Source of the DNA: Porphyrobacter sp. SLTP | Lineage (GTDB): Bacteria; Pseudomonadota; Alphaproteobacteria; Sphingomonadales; Sphingomonadaceae | Assembly: GCF_009905735.1 (NCBI RefSeq) | Contig: NZ_JAAALE010000002.1 | Span: 124,001 to 188,000 of the forward strand | Direction: 5' to 3' | DNA length: 64,000 bases | Shown here: piece after piece, positions 33,814 through 42,895 of the stretch | Layout of the letters: each line of letters begins with the position of its first letter | Numbering within the stretch: position 1 is the first letter of the stretch | The notes under the pieces: model-generated | What the model was told of the DNA's origin: nothing | Seen by the model: only the letters and a program-made list of their open reading frames with translations | Database searches by the model: none | Made by a program: the position numbers and the translations under genes

Positions 33814-35997
33814 ATGGCGCTGTTCGACCGATTCTGGAAAGGCTCACGCTCCGGCGCTCCCGAGGGGGATGGCACGCCTGCGGGGTTCTTCCCGCTCTAC
33901 GAATCGACCCGTCCCTTGGACGACGAGGAAGACGACAGACCGCGCCCGCGCGCCGCTGCCTCGCCTTCATTCGATGAATGGGACGCGAAGCTCGCCAGCA
34001 TTGATGACGCGCTGGTCGTCGAGGAGAAGCGTCGCCTGCGCTGGTGGCAGCGCGATTACTGGCGCGCGCGGTCGAAATGGTGGTGGACCGGACGCAGTGT
34101 CATGGCGACGGTGGCGGTTCTCGCGCTGCTGATCGGCTGGCTGACCATCACCGCGCCGCTCTCCAAAAGCCTTGAGCCTATTGCCCCGCCGCAAGTCACC
34201 CTGCTCGCCAGCGACGGCACGCCGATTGCGCGGCAGGGCGCGGTGGTCGAGGCGCCGGTCAAGGTCGCCGATCTGCCGCCGCATGTCACCCAAGCCTTCC
34301 TCGCGATCGAGGACCGGCGGTTCTATTCGCATTGGGGCATTGACCCGCGCGGGATCGCCCGGGCGGCGTGGACGGGCTATGGTGGCGGCTCGACGATCAC
34401 CCAGCAGCTCGCCAAGTTCACCTTTCTCACCCCCGAACAATCGCTCACCCGCAAGGCGCGCGAGGCGCTGATCGCGGTGTGGCTGGAAAGCTGGCTGACC
34501 AAGGACGAGATCCTCGAACGCTATCTCTCCAACGCCTATTTCGGCGACAACCAGTATGGCCTGCGCGCGGCGAGCCTGCACTATTTCTACCGCCAGCCCG
34601 AAAAGCTGCGTCCCGAACAGGCGGCGATGCTGGCGGGACTGTTGCAGGCGCCCTCGCGCTATGCGCCGACCAAGCATTACGACAAGGCCAAGAAGCGGAT
34701 GGAGCTGGTGATCCAGTCGATGGTCGATGTCGGCTATCTGACCGCTGCCGAAGCCGCGGCCCTGCCCGATCCGCGTGTCGATGTGCGCAAGCGCGATGAT
34801 AACCTGCCGACGGGCACCTATTTCGCCGACTGGGCGCTGCCGCTCGCACGCGAGGGGATGGACGCGAGCTACTCGCAGCAGGTGCTCACCACCACGCTCG
34901 ATTCCCGGCTTCAGGCGCTGGCCAATCGCATCGTTGCGCGCGCGCCCTTGGGCGGGGCGCAGGTCGCGCTGGTGGCGATGCGGCGCAATGGTGAGGTCGT
35001 GGCGATGGTCGGCGGGCGCGATTACGCCAAGTCGCCCTTCAACCGGGTGACGCAGGCCCGCCGCCAGCCCGGATCGACCTTCAAGACGATTGTCTATCTG
35101 ACTGCGTTGGAGGCCGGGTGGGAGCCGGATGATACCATCCCCAACACGCCGATCACCCAAGGCAGCTATCGCCCGAAGAATTCGCGCGAGCAGTATTCCG
35201 ACCAGATCACGCTCGAAAACGCCTTCGCCCAATCGAGCAACGTCGCCGCGGTGCGCCTGTTTCAGGCGGTGGGCAGTGACAAGGTGATCCGCACCGCGCG
35301 CAAGCTCGGCATTACTGCGCCCATGACCGAAGGCGATCCCAGCCTTGCGCTCGGCACGTCATCAATGACGCTGATGGAGCTGACCGCGGCCTATGCCGGG
35401 ATTGCGGCCAACGATTATCCGGTCGAACCCCATGCCTTTGCGCGCGGTGAGCAGGGGTGGTGGGAGTGGCTGACCACGCCCAAGGATTCCATGTCATCGG
35501 ACACCCACGAAGACCTTGAAGGGATGCTGCGCGCCGCGATCAATCGCGGCACCGGGCGCAATGCGGTGCTGCCGGTCGCCAATTTCGGCAAGACCGGCAC
35601 AACGCAGGATTACCGCGACGCGCTGTTCGTGGGCTATGCGGGCGATCTGGTGGTCGGCGTGTGGGTGGGCAATGACGACAACACGCCGCTCAACGGCGTC
35701 ACGGGCGGCAGCACGCCCGCTCGCATCTGGCGCGATTTCATGCGCGGCGCGCTCAAGGTTGAAGCGGCGCCCAAGCCCCAAGCGTCAGACACGCCCGATC
35801 CCGAAGGGCCGGTGCAGCCGCTCGACGTGCTCGAAGGCGAGGAAATTCCCTTGGGACAGGACGGCACCAGCCTGCGGATCGAGGAGGGCGGCGTCACCAT
35901 CCGGCAGGACGGCGTACCGGTGGAAGTCCGGCTGAACGAGGGCGGGGTGGTGGTGCAGCCCTCAGCATCGCCATCACCGGGTCAGCCCCCGCTTTAG
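33814..35997 (+). CDS. Class A penicillin-binding protein (transglycosylase/transpeptidase)
   Basis: The 727-residue protein is anchored by one membrane helix (about 95-115: VMATVAVLALLIGWLTITA). The GT51 transglycosylase carries the catalytic EDRRFYSHWGID and GGSTITQQLAKFTFL. The transpeptidase has QPGSTFKTI (SxxK), AQSSNVAA (SxN) and the KTGTTQDYRDALFVGY motif (KTG). The C-terminal tail is acidic and Pro-rich. The N-terminal cytoplasmic part is long (about 90 residues) and charged. It resembles PBP1A/1C-type enzymes without an OB insert. It polymerises and crosslinks peptidoglycan in the periplasm. Its stop overlaps the convergent thioesterase gene by 4 nt. Confidence 0.95.
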   Translation: MALFDRFWKGSRSGAPEGDGTPAGFFPLYESTRPLDDEEDDRPRPRAAASPSFDEWDAKLASIDDALVVEEKRRLRWWQRDYWRARSKWWWTGRSVMATVAVLALLIGWLTITAPLSKSLEPIAPPQVTLLASDGTPIARQGAVVEAPVKVADLPPHVTQAFLAIEDRRFYSHWGIDPRGIARAAWTGYGGGSTITQQLAKFTFLTPEQSLTRKAREALIAVWLESWLTKDEILERYLSNAYFGDNQYGLRAASLHYFYRQPEKLRPEQAAMLAGLLQAPSRYAPTKHYDKAKKRMELVIQSMVDVGYLTAAEAAALPDPRVDVRKRDDNLPTGTYFADWALPLAREGMDASYSQQVLTTTLDSRLQALANRIVARAPLGGAQVALVAMRRNGEVVAMVGGRDYAKSPFNRVTQARRQPGSTFKTIVYLTALEAGWEPDDTIPNTPITQGSYRPKNSREQYSDQITLENAFAQSSNVAAVRLFQAVGSDKVIRTARKLGITAPMTEGDPSLALGTSSMTLMELTAAYAGIAANDYPVEPHAFARGEQGWWEWLTTPKDSMSSDTHEDLEGMLRAAINRGTGRNAVLPVANFGKTGTTQDYRDALFVGYAGDLVVGVWVGNDDNTPLNGVTGGSTPARIWRDFMRGALKVEAAPKPQASDTPDPEGPVQPLDVLEGEEIPLGQDGTSLRIEEGGVTIRQDGVPVEVRLNEGGVVVQPSASPSPGQPPL

Positions 35998-36389
35998 ACC
36001 ATCAGGATATTCATCACCGCCGTTGCAATCGGGCGGGACCGGTCATTCTGCCACGCCTCGACAGTGACATTGGCATTGCGCCGCCCCAATCGAGTGATGC
36101 GGCCCACAGCGAAACTGGCCTGGGATTTGCCTGCGGCGAGGTATTGCACGGTGATGTTGATCGGCTTCAGCTGCGGATCGCGGCCCGCCGCCAGCAACGC
36201 GGCACCGAGCGCAGCATAGCCCGCCGCCTCCAGCAACCCGGCGGTCGCCCCGCCGTGGAAATGCTGCGGGCGGCCTTCGACCATCGGCCCGAAATCGACC
36301 GAGAGGACGGGCATTTCACCCTCGACCTGGCCCGTCGACACGATCCCCAATGAGCGGGCATAGGCGGGCAGTTCCAGTGCGTCAGCCAT
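35994..36389 (-). CDS. PaaI-type hotdog thioesterase A
   Basis: The 131-residue single-hotdog protein has RPQHFHGGATAGLLEAAGYAALGAALLAAGRDPQLKPINITVQYLAAGKSQ, with HFHGGATAGLLE as the family's active-site region. It probably hydrolyses an acyl-CoA. It overlaps the stop of thioesterase B upstream by 8 nt. Confidence 0.88.
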   Translation of the reverse strand: MADALELPAYARSLGIVSTGQVEGEMPVLSVDFGPMVEGRPQHFHGGATAGLLEAAGYAALGAALLAAGRDPQLKPINITVQYLAAGKSQASFAVGRITRLGRRNANVTVEAWQNDRSRPIATAVMNILMV

Positions 36390-36873
36390 GATCGCCGCCC
36401 TTCAGCGCCGGGTTGGCTTCGCGCGGATCAGCCGCAATTGTCATGAACACGCCCGCGACATGGGCGACCGGATCGTCCGGATCGCCATCATGCGCAATCC
36501 CGCGCACAAATGCCGCCGAGCGCGTGCGGCGATAGCATTCGACCCGTCCGCGCACGCTCGCCCGTTCTCGCGCAGGGCGCTGGTAATCGACTCTGAGATC
36601 GAGCGTCGCGACCGGATTGAAGCTGCCGCTCGCCTGCCAGATCGCCATGCCGCTCGCCATGTCCATCAGGCTGATGATCGGACCGGAGGCAAGCACGAGG
36701 CGGCTGGCATCGCCCAGCAAATCCTCACGCCAAGGCAGTTCGAGCTCGACCCAATTGTCGCCCTGATCGGCGAATTTGAGTCCGAGCCAACCTGTATGGC
36801 CATGACGGAAAAACCAGCGCGAGGCTTCGCGGGCGTCGAACCGGGCAGGGGGCGTGGTCATGGCATCGCGCAT
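36382..36873 (-). CDS. PaaI-type hotdog thioesterase B
   Basis: The 163-residue single-hotdog protein shows LPWREDLLGDASRLVLASGPIISLMDMASGMAIWQASGSFNPVATLDLRVDYQRPA. The His-Gly active-site pair of many PaaI proteins is replaced here by ASGPIISLMDMASG, with Asp as the likely catalytic residue. ATG at 36873 or 36861 could be the start and neither has a strong ribosome binding site. It is coupled to thioesterase A, so the two may act as a heteromer (inference). The upstream region holds a palindromic repeat. Confidence 0.85.
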   Translation of the reverse strand: MRDAMTTPPARFDAREASRWFFRHGHTGWLGLKFADQGDNWVELELPWREDLLGDASRLVLASGPIISLMDMASGMAIWQASGSFNPVATLDLRVDYQRPARERASVRGRVECYRRTRSAAFVRGIAHDGDPDDPVAHVAGVFMTIAADPREANPALKGGDHG

Positions 36874-36927
36874 AGGGGCGAGGAGACGGGGGTGGCAACG
36901 CACAAATTTGCCGGAACGGCACCACAT

Positions 36928-36992
36928 CCGTTTATGTCGAGCGAAGTCGAGACACCCGGACAGCGCCTCTCGACTTCGCTCGATGCGAACGG
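36928..36992. repeat. GTCGAGCGAAGTCGAGAC-type palindromic repeat, copy A
   Basis: GTCGAGCGAAGTCGAGA and TCTCGACTTCGCTCGA are inverted arms inside flanks CCGTTTATG and GCGAACGG. The same family recurs at 60077-60141. It lies between ruvX and thioesterase B, which share the minus strand, so it interrupts that run without gene content. Confidence 0.75.
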
Positions 36993-36998
36993 ATCGCG

Positions 36999-37487
36999 TT
37001 AGAGCACACCCCCCGCTAGCCGGTCGATCGCGCCTTGCAGGATCACTGCTGCGGCATGGGCGTCGATTGCGGCGGCGCGTTTGGCGCGGCTCATGTCCTG
37101 CCCGATCATTGCGGCTTCGGCGGCCTGGGTCGACCAGCGTTCGTCCCACAGCAGCAGCGGCAGGCCGAACGCCTCGGCGCAATTGCGGGCATAGGCGCGA
37201 GATGCCTGCGCACGCGGACCTTCGCTGCCGTCCATGTTGCGCGGAAGGCCGAGCACGATCCCCTTGATGCCGCGCGCCTTGATCAAGGTGGTGAGCGTTT
37301 CGCGATCACGCCCCCACTTGCCGCGCTGGATCGTGGTGCCGTTGGTGGCGAACCGCCATCCGGCATCGCAGGTCGCCGTGCCCAACGTCTTGGTGCCAAG
37401 GTCGAGCCCGAGCAGCACGCCGCCGCTCTCTCCGACAGCGTCGGCAAAGCCGCGTGCGTCCTCGAAGATCAGCTCTGCGGTTTCCAC
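36999..37487 (-). CDS. ruvX: Putative pre-16S rRNA nuclease / Holliday junction resolvase YqgF
   Basis: The 162-residue RNase H-fold protein has GVLLGLDLGTKTLGTATCD (first catalytic Asp), IKGIVLGLPRNMDGSEGPRAQASRAYA, LLLWDERWSTQAAE (Glu) and DAHAAAVILQGAID (last Asp). It matures the 16S 5' end in E. coli. It overlaps the end of the DUF3089 gene by 19 nt and ends the pyrE-to-ruvX run. Confidence 0.93.
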   Translation of the reverse strand: METAELIFEDARGFADAVGESGGVLLGLDLGTKTLGTATCDAGWRFATNGTTIQRGKWGRDRETLTTLIKARGIKGIVLGLPRNMDGSEGPRAQASRAYARNCAEAFGLPLLLWDERWSTQAAEAAMIGQDMSRAKRAAAIDAHAAAVILQGAIDRLAGGVL

Positions 37488-38614
37488 GCATTCGCCCGGT
37501 TGTTCACGTCAGCCTTGGTGTTCGCCCAGAACAGCGGCAGGTCATAGACGTGGTAATTGTTCCCCGGCAGCACATAGGAGCCCATTTCGGGCGGCGGGCC
37601 GATCAGCAGCAACCCACGCGCATCGCATGTGGCGGGGACGAAGCCGGGGCGCAATTCGCCCTTTTCCATGCTGTCTTCGGGCACCAGCGTGCCGAGATTG
37701 GCGCTGGCCGGGGCCTTGCCGCCGATCCGGCCTGTGAGGGGATTGGAGCACATCATCGGATCCTTGCCGGGCGCCTTGCCATCAAGCGCGGGCGTGCTGC
37801 CATAGGCGTTCAGAACCGGCGCCGGATCGGCCGGTTCGGCAAAGCTCGACCAGCTGATGATGCACCCGGTCTGGCCCGGTGCGGCGCAAGCGGGAAATCC
37901 GATGACAGGCAGATCATGGGTCATCGATACCGGCCAGCCGATCAGATAGGCCGCCACCAGCCGCTTTGCCACGGGCGATCCCTTGACCTCTTCGGCAAGC
38001 AGGCGCTTCAAATGCAGCGCGCCTTGCGAATGGCCTGCCAGCACGATCGGCGTGGCCGGGTCAACGCTGGAGAGGAAAAAGCGGTAAGCTTCGCGCACAT
38101 CGGCATAGGCGGCCTCGATCGCCTGCCTGCCTTGGGGCGCATCGGTCAGGAAGGCGCCCATCGTGGCCTGGCGGTAACGCGGCGCCCAGATTTCGGTCGC
38201 GGCGTTGAACGGGCTGGCCATGCCGCGCAGATAGACGCGGGCGATCCGCTCAGCCTCAGGATCGCCGCCGTTTTCCAACGGGGCGTTCCAGCGTGTGCGG
38301 TTGAGATAGCTGGTGGGATGGACGAAAAAGACGGCGAAGGGCCTGGCGGTTGTGGTGAGCGCCGGCACCGGTTCCGCGTCACCGCTCCACGCCGGCTGCC
38401 AGCGTGCCGGGTCGCTCACGCCGATGCCGGGCCGCGAGTACCACAGCGTCGGGTCTTCATAGGCATTGGCCTGAAGCGGTGGGATCGGCGTAAACTCAGC
38501 CGAGGGCACCAGCGCGATCTGGGCCAATTCTTCCTGAAACAATTCGTAGGCAATCCGACCGCTGATCACCAACACGATGCAGAACGCAATGAAATAGAGG
38601 AACTTGCGGGCCAT
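37469..38614 (-). CDS. DUF3089 lipase-like membrane-anchored hydrolase
   Basis: The 381-residue protein starts with an N-terminal membrane anchor (KFLYFIAFCIVLVISGRIAYELF). It contains FFVHPTSYLNRTRWNAPL, the nucleophile elbow VLAGHSQGALHLKRLL and a conserved CIISWSSF segment. The catalytic Ser is in GHSQG. It is probably exported, facing the periplasm. It lies 30 bp downstream of lepB. The position normally taken by rnc-era in many proteobacterial lepB operons is occupied here by this gene. Confidence 0.87.
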   Translation of the reverse strand: MARKFLYFIAFCIVLVISGRIAYELFQEELAQIALVPSAEFTPIPPLQANAYEDPTLWYSRPGIGVSDPARWQPAWSGDAEPVPALTTTARPFAVFFVHPTSYLNRTRWNAPLENGGDPEAERIARVYLRGMASPFNAATEIWAPRYRQATMGAFLTDAPQGRQAIEAAYADVREAYRFFLSSVDPATPIVLAGHSQGALHLKRLLAEEVKGSPVAKRLVAAYLIGWPVSMTHDLPVIGFPACAAPGQTGCIISWSSFAEPADPAPVLNAYGSTPALDGKAPGKDPMMCSNPLTGRIGGKAPASANLGTLVPEDSMEKGELRPGFVPATCDARGLLLIGPPPEMGSYVLPGNNYHVYDLPLFWANTKADVNNRANAWKPQS

Positions 38615-38644
38615 TCTTGTTGCCTCAGTTCACGTTCGCACAGG

Positions 38645-39547
38645 TCACTTGGCCGCAGCGCCTTCGGCCAGCGGCGGACGCAGGGTGGTCCACGCCCGGT
38701 CACCGCGCAGGCTGGAGAACCAGCTTGCCGGGTTCCAGGTGGTCGACCCGTCGAGGCTGAAGGTGATGAACTCGGCTCGCCCGCCGATATTGGCCATTGG
38801 CACCGGCCCGCCCAGCCCGTCAGCAATCGCCAGCGCGCGGCTGTCAGCGGAAAGATCGCGGTTGTCGCCCATCACGAACACGCTGTCTTCGGGCACCGTG
38901 ATCGGGCCGTAATTGTCGAGCTCCTGATCGCGATAGTCGATGGTGAGATAGGTCGCGCCATTGGGCAGGGTTTCGCGCCAGGTCGGCGGATCGAAATAGT
39001 CGCGCCCGTCGGGGCCGGTCTTGCGGAACGCTTCGAAGGCCTGGAGGCAGGGACGCTCACCCGTGCCATCCTCACACATCAGCTCAGGCTCGAACGGGAG
39101 GCGCACCGAGGGCACCGCTTCGCGCTTGATGGCCTTGCCATTGAGGATGATCTGACCGCCGCGCACTTCGATGGTATCGCCCGGCAGAGCGACCACGCGC
39201 TTGATATAGTCCACGTCCTGATCCGGGTGCACCGGGATCACGATATCGCCATATTCCGGGGTCGAAGGCAGCACCCGCCAGCTGGCACGCGGCAGAATAT
39301 GGAAGCTCGCCGACGCCCATGACCAACCGTAGGGATACTTGCTCACCACCAACCGGTCCCCCACCCACAGGCTCGGCATCATCGAGGTCGAGGGAATGTA
39401 GAACGGCTTGGCGACCAGGCTGTGGAACGCCAGCACGGCGAGCAGCATCAGCCCAAGACCGCGAATTTCGGCGAGCCAATTGACCTTGTCCGGAGCGCTG
39501 CTGTCAGTCACGTGCGGGCTTTCGATTGTTGTCACGGGGGGTGCCAT
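38645..39547 (-). CDS. lepB: Signal peptidase I
   Basis: LepB cleaves signal peptides on the outer face of the inner membrane. The 300-residue protein has one N-terminal anchor (about 28-48), the catalytic Ser in IPSTSMMPSL (S55), the catalytic Lys in DYIKRVVALPGD, and the box GDNRDLSADSR. The start is ATG at 39547; an upstream in-frame ATG would extend into the preceding gap. It follows acpS by 11 nt and is followed 30 nt later by DUF3089. Confidence 0.96.
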   Translation of the reverse strand: MAPPVTTIESPHVTDSSAPDKVNWLAEIRGLGLMLLAVLAFHSLVAKPFYIPSTSMMPSLWVGDRLVVSKYPYGWSWASASFHILPRASWRVLPSTPEYGDIVIPVHPDQDVDYIKRVVALPGDTIEVRGGQIILNGKAIKREAVPSVRLPFEPELMCEDGTGERPCLQAFEAFRKTGPDGRDYFDPPTWRETLPNGATYLTIDYRDQELDNYGPITVPEDSVFVMGDNRDLSADSRALAIADGLGGPVPMANIGGRAEFITFSLDGSTTWNPASWFSSLRGDRAWTTLRPPLAEGAAAK

Positions 39548-39558
39548 GGGGCGGCCTG

Positions 39559-39960
39559 TCAAAGGGGGATGGCTTCGATGATCACAAAGGCCTGCGCCCA
39601 CGGGTGATCGTCAGTGAGAGTAAGGTGAATGCGCGCCTCATGGCCCTTTGGCGTGATTTCTTCAAGCCGCAAAGCCGCGCCGCCGGTCAACGCCAGCGTT
39701 GGCGCGCCCGAGGGTGCGTTCACCACACCAATGTCCTTCATGAACACGCCGCGCTTGAACCCGGTGCCGACCGCCTTGCTGAACGCCTCCTTGGCAGCGA
39801 AACGCTTGGCGTAGGTGCCCGCGATGGTGAAAGGGCGGCGGCGGGCCTTGGCGATTTCGGTTTCGGTGAAAACGCGGTTCTCGAACCGCTCGCCATAGCG
39901 GGCGAGCGAGTTGGCGATCCGTTCGATATTGCAGAGGTCGGAGCCCATGCCGATTATCAT
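39559..39960 (-). CDS. acpS: Holo-[acyl-carrier-protein] synthase
   Basis: AcpS transfers 4'-phosphopantetheine from CoA to ACP. The 133 residues start [15 protein letters not shown] (Asp of the magnesium site) and include [24 protein letters not shown] (Glu, Lys). The ATG at 39960 overlaps the upstream membrane-protein stop by 4 nt. The longer upstream open frame is inside that gene. Confidence 0.96.
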   Translation of the reverse strand: MIIGMGSDLCNIERIANSLARYGERFENRVFTETEIAKARRRPFTIAGTYAKRFAAKEAFSKAVGTGFKRGVFMKDIGVVNAPSGAPTLALTGGAALRLEEITPKGHEARIHLTLTDDHPWAQAFVIIEAIPL

Positions 39961-40241
39961 TTGAACGCTCTCAGTATAACCGCGACCAGCAGCCCGACAG
40001 CAACGACATGAAGCATCACCTGTGACTTGAACAGCGGGTGCGCAAAGTCGCCCTTGGCCATTTTCAGCGCGCCGACATAGCCGAAGATCATCAGCGCCAG
40101 CCACCCAACCGCGAAGACCACCATCACCTGCGCATTGAGCGCAAAGCCGAGAAAGCCAACCGCCAGCAGAAACAGCGCCGCCGCCGCAAAGGCCCAGCGT
40201 TTCTGTTCGCCGGTCAGGGGAGGCAGATCAGGGTTACTCAA
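39957..40241 (-). CDS. Small three-helix membrane protein of unknown function
   Basis: The 94-residue protein has about three membrane helices: [39 protein letters not shown] and [19 protein letters not shown]. It is not a named family to me. It overlaps pdxJ (upstream) and acpS (downstream) by 4 nt each, so it is translated in step with both. Confidence 0.75.
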   Translation of the reverse strand: MSNPDLPPLTGEQKRWAFAAAALFLLAVGFLGFALNAQVMVVFAVGWLALMIFGYVGALKMAKGDFAHPLFKSQVMLHVVAVGLLVAVILRAFK

Positions 40242-40993
40242 CGCACGTCATCCATCAGTTCGCGCATCCGGCGGATCGCGTTTTCGAGGCCGACGAAGAC
40301 TGCCTCTCCGATCAGGTAGTGACCGATGTTGAGTTCTGCAATTTGCGGGATAGCGGCAATCGGCTGGACGTTTTCAAACGTGAGGCCGTGGCCCGCGTGC
40401 GGCTCGATCCCGTTCTTGGCGGCAAGCGCAGCCATATCGGTGATGCGGCGCAGCTCGCGCTCCACCCGTTCACGGTCACCGTCAAGGAAGGCATGGGCAT
40501 ATTCGCCGGTGTGGAACTCCACCACCGGCGCGCCGAGACGCAGCGCGGCGTCAAGCTGGCGCTCGTCCGCCTCGATAAACAGCGAGACGCGAATGCCCGC
40601 CGCGCGCAATTCCTCGGCAATCGGGGCGAGGGTGTTGTGCATTCCCGCGGCATCGAGCCCGCCTTCGGTGGTGCGCTCCTCGCGCTTTTCGGGGACGATG
40701 CAGGCGGCGTGCGGTTTGTGACGCAGGGCGATGGCGAGCATTTCGCGGGTCGCGGCCATTTCGAGGTTGAGCGGGAGGTTGGTCGCTGCCTGAATGCGCG
40801 CCAGATCCTCGTCGCGGATATGGCGGCGGTCTTCGCGCAGGTGCGCGGTAATGCCGTCACCGCCGACCGCCGCGACAATCTCCGCCGCGCGCACCGGATC
40901 GGGATGATCCCCGCCGCGCGCATTCCTGATCGTGGCGACGTGATCTATGTTCACGCCGAGGCGCAGGGGACGGGGATGGAGGGTCTGGTTCAT
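40238..40993 (-). CDS. pdxJ: Pyridoxine 5'-phosphate synthase
   Basis: PdxJ condenses 1-deoxyxylulose-5-phosphate with 3-amino-2-oxopropyl phosphate to make PNP in the DXP-dependent B6 pathway. The 251 residues show [61 protein letters not shown] and [12 protein letters not shown]. The ATG at 40993 is chosen; it overlaps the serine-hydrolase stop by 4 nt. Confidence 0.96.
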   Translation of the reverse strand: MNQTLHPRPLRLGVNIDHVATIRNARGGDHPDPVRAAEIVAAVGGDGITAHLREDRRHIRDEDLARIQAATNLPLNLEMAATREMLAIALRHKPHAACIVPEKREERTTEGGLDAAGMHNTLAPIAEELRAAGIRVSLFIEADERQLDAALRLGAPVVEFHTGEYAHAFLDGDRERVERELRRITDMAALAAKNGIEPHAGHGLTFENVQPIAAIPQIAELNIGHYLIGEAVFVGLENAIRRMRELMDDVR

Positions 40994-42063
40994 GGGGTTC
41001 CTTGCGGGCAAGCGGCGGCAGCGAGCAGGTCGTGACTGAAGCCGCTTCCTTGCCAGACCTCACCAAAATCGAACGGCTTTTCCTGGCTGAAGGCGACCAC
41101 CGCCATCTGCTTGTCGGGCAGGATGAAGTTGCGCACCTGCACCGCGCCGACATCGCCGCGACGCTCAACGATCCGCACCGGCTCGGCACAGCCCTTGAGC
41201 GGTACCTCGAACACCCATTGGCCCAGCGCCATGTAGCCCAACGCCGGATCGCCCTTCCACATCTCGGCAAGCGCCTCAGGGCCGAGCAGGTCGCCGCGCA
41301 TCAGGGCGTTGTCGATGGCGAGGATATCGTCCGGCTCGCCATAAAGTCCGGCGGATGCGCCATAGGCTGACAAGTCGGAAGGTTGCTCCCTCACGCCGTC
41401 GATGACGCCCCAGCGGGTGAATTGCTCACCGGGATAGGCACCCGCGAACTCGAAGCCGAGCGGCCCGGCAATGTCGCGGATGAAGAGCTTGTCCCAGCTG
41501 AGGCCTGCCACGGCTTCGAGCACCGCCCCCAGCACCATGTAGTCGCAATTGTTGTAGGCCCAGTCGCCCCCGGGCGCGCCGGTGACGGGGCCGGCACAGA
41601 ATCCGTTCAGCGGATCGCGGCTGCCTTTGAACTCGGCACTATAGAACTCCGGCACGTCGGCGGGATTGGGCAGCCCTGCACGGTGCTGGAGCAGGTTGCG
41701 CACCGTCGCCGTACCCGCGTTGGCCGAGCGGAAGGCGGGCAGGTAAGTCGCGACTGGCTGGTCCAGATCGATCGTCCCGCGCTCGACCTCGCGCATGACG
41801 AGGATCGCTATGACCTGCTTTGTGACCGACGCCCAGCGCCACGTCAGCCCGTCCGGCCAACCGCGGTCAGGTTCCGGAAGCAGGCCTGTCCATGAAAAGC
41901 GCGGGCCGCCAATCTCCAGATCGTCAAGGCCCGACGAGATCACGATGTCGCCTTCGAACTTTGCGGCATTAATGACCGCGCCGACCTGATCGATCGGAAA
42001 TTCCTCCGCCACCGCTGCAACGGGCAGGCTCAGAGCCAGAAGGGCGGCGAGGGGGCGGATCAT
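40990..42063 (-). CDS. Serine hydrolase, beta-lactamase-related (class C/DD-peptidase fold)
   Basis: The 357-residue protein has a signal peptide ([20 protein letters not shown]) and the serine beta-lactamase fold: [16 protein letters not shown] (SxxK) and [20 protein letters not shown] (YxN). The KTG-like third motif is not obvious. It probably acts in the periplasm on peptides or esters; there is no evidence for antibiotic resistance. It is 7 bp downstream of pyrE and coupled to pdxJ. Confidence 0.85.
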   Translation of the reverse strand: MIRPLAALLALSLPVAAVAEEFPIDQVGAVINAAKFEGDIVISSGLDDLEIGGPRFSWTGLLPEPDRGWPDGLTWRWASVTKQVIAILVMREVERGTIDLDQPVATYLPAFRSANAGTATVRNLLQHRAGLPNPADVPEFYSAEFKGSRDPLNGFCAGPVTGAPGGDWAYNNCDYMVLGAVLEAVAGLSWDKLFIRDIAGPLGFEFAGAYPGEQFTRWGVIDGVREQPSDLSAYGASAGLYGEPDDILAIDNALMRGDLLGPEALAEMWKGDPALGYMALGQWVFEVPLKGCAEPVRIVERRGDVGAVQVRNFILPDKQMAVVAFSQEKPFDFGEVWQGSGFSHDLLAAAACPQGTP

Positions 42064-42069
42064 GCGGCG

Positions 42070-42651
42070 CTATTCCTTCCGGCTGCCGGGTTTGGTTACC
42101 TCTACGCGGGCCAGAGCTTCAGGGATGTCGTTTTCGTCATAGGTGGGGAAATCAATGGCGAGCAGCGGGTAGAACGGCACGCCCAGATCGACCGACCCGC
42201 AAGACCGGTCGATGATCGCGCATTCGGCAATCACTTCGCCGCCCTCACGCGCGACGGCGGCGATGGCTTCGCGGCTGGAGAGGCCGGTGGTGACCACGTC
42301 CTCAACCATCAGCACTTTTGCGCCCTTAGCCAAAGCAAAGCCGCGGCGCAGATGAAACACGCCATCGGGCCGCTCAAGGAACAGCGCATCCTTGCCCAGC
42401 GCGCGGCCAACTTCGTGGCCGATGATGATCCCGCCCATCGCCGGTGAGACGACAACATCAATCTGATCAAGCACTTCGGCAGGAATGCCTGCCACGACGG
42501 CTTCGGCCAGCCGCGCAGCCCGTGCGGGGTTCATCAGCACCCGGGCGCATTGTAGGTAATGTCCGCTATGCCGACCGGACGAAAGCTTGAAATGGCCTTC
42601 GAGCAGAGCGCCCGAGGCGCGGAATTCGGCCAGAACTTCATCTTGCGTCAC
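42070..42651 (-). CDS. pyrE: Orotate phosphoribosyltransferase
   Basis: PyrE makes OMP from orotate and PRPP. The 193 residues have GHFKLSSGRHSGHYLQCARVL at the orotate/PRPP end, DVVVSPAMGGIIIGHEVGRALGKDALFLER and the PRPP loop VLMVEDVVTTGLSS. It is the first gene of the minus-strand run that ends with ruvX. It is divergent from the oxidase operon, with about 245 bp between starts. Confidence 0.96.
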   Translation of the reverse strand: MTQDEVLAEFRASGALLEGHFKLSSGRHSGHYLQCARVLMNPARAARLAEAVVAGIPAEVLDQIDVVVSPAMGGIIIGHEVGRALGKDALFLERPDGVFHLRRGFALAKGAKVLMVEDVVTTGLSSREAIAAVAREGGEVIAECAIIDRSCGSVDLGVPFYPLLAIDFPTYDENDIPEALARVEVTKPGSRKE

Positions 42652-42895
42652 GGAGGAACCCCTTAGAAAACATGAAAGAAAGCGCCGACTTGCGTTGGCG
42701 ACATGGAGCCTTGCATAATTTTCTCCCTAGAAGCGCTTGAGGCCCTCGGCAAGCGGGGCTAAGGGCAGGATTGAAGCTGGCCCTAGGGCTAGCCAAACGC
42801 TGTCTGCACCGGGTCTCGAGGGGGCTGAGTGGTGGGCGGTATGGGATCAGATTAGAACCACTTGGACACATGTGATGGGTCAAAGGCACACCCGT

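Noticed and set aside
37454-39322. 622-codon plus-strand frame across ruvX, DUF3089 and lepB
   Set aside because: It spans three supported minus-strand genes and has no coherent domain.
40990-42063. Antibiotic-resistance beta-lactamase
   Set aside because: SxxK and YxN are present, but the third motif is not clear and the gene sits in a housekeeping run. A general serine hydrolase is the safer call.
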